Source: Calothrix anomala FACHB-343 (lineage in GTDB: Bacteria; Cyanobacteriota; Cyanobacteriia; Cyanobacteriales; Nostocaceae). From it: DNA of 64,000 bases. Shown piece by piece: positions 61,201-64,000 of this stretch. Location: contig NZ_JACJQG010000026.1 in assembly GCF_014696435.1 (NCBI RefSeq), positions 1 to 64,000 of the forward strand. Direction: 5' to 3'. Numbering within the stretch: the stretch's first letter is position 1; every line of letters begins with the position of its first letter. The notes under the pieces are model-generated. The model was not told the origin of the DNA, made no database searches, and saw only the letters and a list, made by a program, of their open reading frames with translations. The translations under genes and the position numbers were made by a program.

Positions 61201-62025
61201 ACATTGGTGCGCAATTAATAATCCCCATAGGCGATTTCTCACCACAATTGGTACTACTAAATTGGCTTTGACTTCAAATTCCTCTAGTAGCTGTAAATGA
61301 CAATCTGTGAAGCCAGCTTCATAAATATTATCGATTGCCCTAGTTTTGCCTTGACGATATTCAACGCCCGTCCCCCCTTGAAAGCAGGTATCCTGAATCT
61401 GTCTGGCTAAACTTATCTTCCAGCCTGGTAGAACTGACTCCGACACCACAATTCCACTCATATCTGAGTTAAATTGATAGACTATTACCCGGTCTACTTG
61501 TAAAAATTGCCGTACTTCTTCGGTGGTGACTGCTAAAATATCTTTCAGCTTGAGTGCCTGACGAATTCGTAAAGCGATCGCGGCAATTAATTGTTTTTGT
61601 TCGCGACTTTGTTCTAACTGCCAAATGCGATGTCTGTGTTTGAGCGCATCATGAATCGCTGCATGTAAAGTTGCTGGTGTCAACTGATTTTTGATTAAGC
61701 AATCTTGCGCCCCGTTTTTCATCGCCCGAACAGCAATCTCTATATCTTCATGTTCTGTTAGCAGGATGATTGCTGTTTGTGTATTGCTGCAACTCTCCCT
61801 TAATTTCCCCAACAACTCCAGCCCATTACCATCAGGTAATAAAAAATTCAGTAAAATTACATCTGCGCTCTCTTGTTGACACCAAACAATTGCTTGTTTC
61901 CCTGTCTCAAACTGCAAAATTTTATACGTATATATACTATCCTGTTGCAAATATTGACGAAAATTCATCCATTTTGCAGTGCGATCGTCAATGAGCAAAA
62001 TAGTTAGACAGGAAGATTGAGTCAT
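58237..62025 (-). CDS. Hybrid sensor histidine kinase (REC-GAF-PAS4-HisKA-HATPase-REC)
   Basis: A 1262-residue cytoplasmic sensor. Domain order (approximate residues): receiver 8-125 (IILLTEHEDIEIAVRAMKNG), phytochrome-like GAF 150-310 (TDCHLQLLEEFEVKANLVVP with a Cys-His pair), four PAS domains 330-855 (repeated DITERK ends), HisKA 880-945 (LANMSHELRTPLNAILGMSE), HATPase 990-1110 (LSNAIKFTPAGG, DTGIGIASEDI, GTGLGLALVQRI) and a C-terminal receiver 1140-1255 (LILLVEDNQ, IILMDIQMPEMDGIEAI). ATG 62025 replaces the upstream frame start (62130) because it directly begins the receiver. The N-terminal receiver's acceptor position reads NFLLPDGNG, with Asn where Asp is usual, so it may not be phosphorylated. 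Confidence 0.94.
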   Translation of the reverse strand: MTQSSCLTILLIDDRTAKWMNFRQYLQQDSIYTYKILQFETGKQAIVWCQQESADVILLNFLLPDGNGLELLGKLRESCSNTQTAIILLTEHEDIEIAVRAMKNGAQDCLIKNQLTPATLHAAIHDALKHRHRIWQLEQSREQKQLIAAIALRIRQALKLKDILAVTTEEVRQFLQVDRVIVYQFNSDMSGIVVSESVLPGWKISLARQIQDTCFQGGTGVEYRQGKTRAIDNIYEAGFTDCHLQLLEEFEVKANLVVPIVVRNRLWGLLIAHQCHAPRQWDALELELLDQLAVQIAIAIQQASAYEIAQTQMEERKRTEKTLRESVERFRSTFEQAAVGISHILLSGQFLRVNRRFCEITGYRQSELMNLTFQEITHPDDLAADLQQLQMLLAGTINTYSMDKRYIRKDRSVIWIKLTVSLAHDSLHHPQYMISVIEDISQRKQAEIALQASEARFQAFMNHSLTASWITDAEGRLVYLSQTYLDNIQLPAKTVEDVIGKTVFDLYPVEIAQQFLDNIRLVAQTQEVLETVEKAPRKDGTLGDFLVYKFPLPQTSGQYLIGGVAVDITERILAEQALLQLNQELEERVKRRTAALQASEERWHLVLQGTNDGIWDWDIKNNEVFLSTRWKQMRGYSDAEISNNLEEWSSRIHPDDYEMVMQSLNDHFAQKTPFFQAEYRVQQKDGSYIWILDRGQALWDETGKVIRMSGSETDITERKQTQEKLQNLSDRLNLALAAGAIGTWDWDLVHEAEWDDRMYELYGMQRSEIPATYEDWRKAVYPDDLVDAEAALQAAIRGEKEFNTEFRAVHPDGSIHFIRAIALVQRNEQGQPQRMVGINYDITERKRAEAQLYQINQELTQANLELARATRLKDEFLANMSHELRTPLNAILGMSEAFNEAIFGEINQRQAKAIATIERSGRHLLELINEILDLAKIESGKLELQLSDSPVKSLCHSSLLFVQQLALNKNLRLMTDIAESLGSMQADDRRLRQVLINLLSNAIKFTPAGGVVTLKVWLEVAEGENSPSSVPHVNFTVSDTGIGIASEDIHKLFQPFIQLDSNLNRQYNGTGLGLALVQRIITLHGGTVSVTSQVGEGSCFTVRIPYISSDRNSPTVPEVQSPNSGISSAIAVMPNTSALILLVEDNQANITTMANYLQHRGYRLAIANDGKQAIEQIYSQHPDIILMDIQMPEMDGIEAIQRIREDVQFNHIPIIALTALAMPGDRETCLAAGANEYLTKPVRLQHLIATIQQLLIKSQSKT

Positions 62026-62439
62026 AAAATAACTTAACAACAGAGGCTGGAAATAAGGGGTTAAAGAACAATATTTTTCCTTCCCTTGTGGATGTTTCCA
62101 TAAGGGGCTAGCGGATAATATTTCTTCCAAATACTATCTGTAATGGGAAAAATTGCCGGAAATGTTCAGCCTTCTACTTGTGTCAAAAGTCACGACTCAA
62201 TTAGAGCCTGTAGTGATAAATAATTGACTAACTTATAGCATTAAAATATACAAAAGCCAATTGTATTTATTTTAAGCGTTCGCAGTGATACAGTTGTGTA
62301 TTTTACTTGACAAATAAATGAATTTACGTAAAATAAATCCAAATCTCCAATAGAGATGCACCTAGAGTAGAGATTTTTAGGAGCGATCGCTATTACTCGA
62401 TCGCCTAGACATTCAGAACTATAGCACTCTCATATTGTC
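62026..62439. other. Gene-free stretch of about 410 bp
   Basis: AT-rich, between the sensor kinase start and the modBC stop. It holds the kinase promoter region and a GAGCGATCGC site near 62381-62404. No other element recognised. Confidence 0.6.
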
Positions 62440-64000
62440 TCAATCCATCAGCATTAACCGCAAAGGATCTAAATACACATACCAAGGAAATGGTTGATCT
62501 TTCATCGTTAGCCATTTTTCCTTAAAAACCTCTGCTTGGAGATGATAGTCATGGGGACTAGTAGCTGGAGAATGCAACTTTAAAAACAAACTCATGCGAT
62601 GAGGTGTTTCACTAGTTCTTACCAACCAGCAGGGAAATGTATTTTCTTGTTGGGGATTGTTGGTAAAGGCTATCTGATGGGCACGAATCCCAATATAAGC
62701 TAAATCTCTGGGATTTGCTGGTAAAACTTGCAAATTACAACCCCAATCACTCGCTTCTACTTGTGAAGCTTGTAAAAGTCGCCCCCGCGATATATTTTTA
62801 CAGCCAGTAATTTGCGCCACAGTTGCAGAGACAGGATGCTCGAAAATCTCATGTTTGGAATCATGTTGTATTGCATTACCATGTTCCAAAACTAGCAAAT
62901 TCGGACAAATGCGGTAAGCTTCTTCCATATTATGGGTGACAAACAAAGTAACGCCTTGGTAATCTGCAAGGGTTTCCATCATTTGCTGTTCTAACTGACT
63001 GCGCAAATATGTATCGAGAGCCGAAAAAGGCTCATCTAACAGTAACGCTTCTGGTTTACTCGCCAAAGCCCTAGCCAAAGCTACCCGTTGTTGCTGTCCC
63101 CCAGACAGTTGGTGCGGATAGCGATCGCCTAATCCTTGTAATTGCATGGCGATTAATTGCTGTTCTAATTGTACCCGAATACTGCTGTGAGATAATCCTT
63201 GGGGTAAGCCAAAAGCGATATTTTCCGCCACAGTCAAGTGGGGAAACAGCGCATAATTCTGTACTAAAAAACCAATCCGGCGATCGCGACTAGGTAAATT
63301 AATTCCTTGTTCCGAATCATACAATACTCTCCCATTTAAAACTATCCGCCCCCTAGTAGGTGTTTCTATCCCCGCAATACAGCGCAGAATCATACTTTTA
63401 CCCGCCCCAGATCCCCCCAATAATCCCAAGGGAAGATTATCGGTATTAAAGGTAACTTGCAGATGAAAACTCGATAATTGTTTTTCAATATCTATAAATA
63501 ACCCCACAGGCGAAGATGAAGCAGATATCCAAGAAACTTCACTCCCATGTCCCCCATGTCTCCCTTGTCTTCCTTGTCTCCCTACTCCCCCTCGTCCCCC
63601 AATCCGCTTACCTTCCTGCCATACATTAGCAATAATAATAGCCGATAGAGAAATTACCATAATTGCGATCGCCCAAAACCAGGCTTCATTCATTGCGCCG
63701 GCTTCCACAGCAAAATAAATCGCCATTGGTATCGTCTGAGTTTGTCCGGGAATATTCCCAGCTAACATTAAAGTTGCGCCAAATTCCCCCAAAGCCCGCG
63801 CAAAAGCCAGAGTTGTCGCCGCAATAATTCCCGGTAAAGCTAAAGGTAAACTAATTCGCCAAAATATCTTACTTTCCCCAGCACCAAGAGTTTTCGCCAC
63901 CCGCAGCAGATTTTTATCAATCTGTTCAAAAGCTCCTAGTGCAGTTTTATACATTAACGGAAAAGAAACCACAGTAGCCGCGATCGCAGCCCCATACCAA
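62440..64000 (-). CDS. modBC: Fused molybdate ABC permease and ATPase (ModB-ModC), 5' end outside window
   Basis: The gene is open to the window edge and its start is not visible; at least 519 residues are seen. The permease part has VVSFPLMYKTALGAFEQID, the EAA loop KTLGAGESKIFWRISLPLAL, and ALGEFGATLMLAGNIPGQTQ. After a membrane helix and a Gly-rich linker comes the ATPase: GLLGGSGAGKSMILRCIAG (Walker A), LSGGQQQRVALARAL and ALLLDEPFSALD. The C-terminal extension (YIGIRAHQIAF) is a TOBE/Mop-like regulatory part. The fusion is known in cyanobacteria. The linker (about residues 121-143 of the visible part) holds GGRGGVGRQGRQGRHGGHG, coded by short repeats at 63541-63602. Confidence 0.92.
   Translation of the reverse strand, partial: WYGAAIAATVVSFPLMYKTALGAFEQIDKNLLRVAKTLGAGESKIFWRISLPLALPGIIAATTLAFARALGEFGATLMLAGNIPGQTQTIPMAIYFAVEAGAMNEAWFWAIAIMVISLSAIIIANVWQEGKRIGGRGGVGRQGRQGRHGGHGSEVSWISASSSPVGLFIDIEKQLSSFHLQVTFNTDNLPLGLLGGSGAGKSMILRCIAGIETPTRGRIVLNGRVLYDSEQGINLPSRDRRIGFLVQNYALFPHLTVAENIAFGLPQGLSHSSIRVQLEQQLIAMQLQGLGDRYPHQLSGGQQQRVALARALASKPEALLLDEPFSALDTYLRSQLEQQMMETLADYQGVTLFVTHNMEEAYRICPNLLVLEHGNAIQHDSKHEIFEHPVSATVAQITGCKNISRGRLLQASQVEASDWGCNLQVLPANPRDLAYIGIRAHQIAFTNNPQQENTFPCWLVRTSETPHRMSLFLKLHSPATSPHDYHLQAEVFKEKWLTMKDQPFPWYVYLDPLRLMLMD
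63541..63602. repeat. CTTGTCC/CCATGTCC short repeats in the modBC linker
   Basis: About six units of the TCCCTTGTCTT/TCCCCCATG type lie in frame between the permease and ATPase domains. Confidence 0.85.

Overview
This window is chromosomal DNA of a cyanobacterium, most likely a filamentous, Nostocales-type strain. The evidence is dense HIP1 octamers (GCGATCGC), photosystem II small-subunit genes (psbK, psbM), a high-light-inducible protein with an HLR1 box, hopanoid genes, DUF1816 and DUF6745 proteins, and many short tandemly repeated repeats (heptamer types such as TTGACTG and CATTAGT, plus CCCATGC and CTTGTCC types). No rRNA, tRNA, integrase, complete insertion sequence or CRISPR array was recognised.

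Layout. 1-7.7 kb is housekeeping: a DUF6745 protein, an acetyltransferase, a ComF-like protein, cobS, tgt, psbK, a ferredoxin, psbM and a universal stress protein. 7.7-8.8 kb is gene-free and holds a perfect HIP1-bearing inverted repeat. 8.8-12.2 kb encodes envelope proteins: a DsbA-like oxidoreductase, two tandem CAP-domain proteins and an alpha/beta hydrolase. 12.5-20.5 kb is housekeeping (DUF1816, rlmB, mrnC, a STAS protein, carA, an aspartic protease overlapping trpD, a Dam-type methylase, hli).

20.7-32.6 kb is the most interesting region: a seven-gene, single-strand cluster. In transcription order it encodes a dynamin-like GTPase, a 985-residue Hsp70/actin-fold ATPase, a 361-residue unknown protein, a 114-residue unknown protein, a MotA/ExbB-like channel protein with a long coiled-coil tail (ZorA-like), a MotB/OmpA-like protein (ZorB-like) and a protein with an EH-signature-like C-terminus (ZorC-like). 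The last three match the membrane core of the Zorya anti-phage system. The usual nucleic-acid effectors (ZorD helicase or ZorE nuclease) are absent, and a GTPase plus an Hsp70-like ATPase stand in their place. I propose a Zorya-related defence or envelope-stress system with a different effector module; this is inference from sequence features and gene order.

33.4-46.8 kb carries dispersed hopanoid functions (hpnI-like, hpnB-like, shc) with a cyclic-peptide-type ABC exporter, comB, a secreted TPR-CHAT protein with nearly identical 120-bp repeats, and repeat-rich gene-free stretches with several MITE-like elements. 47.5-53.1 kb holds an M15 peptidase, an AEC carrier, a phosphoribosyltransferase, a GPH-type symporter and hypothetical membrane proteins. 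53.6-56.7 kb is a manganese/zinc-type ABC uptake system; a decayed copy of the 3' end of its binding-protein gene lies about 1.2 kb away. 56.9-64 kb has an orphan antitoxin with a toxin stump, a small kinase-like protein, a large hybrid sensor kinase and a fused molybdate permease-ATPase gene cut by the window edge.

A recurring theme is tandem-repeat growth inside genes. Heptamer and related repeats sit in frame in the signal region of the metal-binding lipoprotein, in HpnB and in the ModB-ModC linker, and they supply start codons or termini for several genes. The ZorA-like tail, the RlmB N-terminus and the CHAT protein have grown by tandem duplication.
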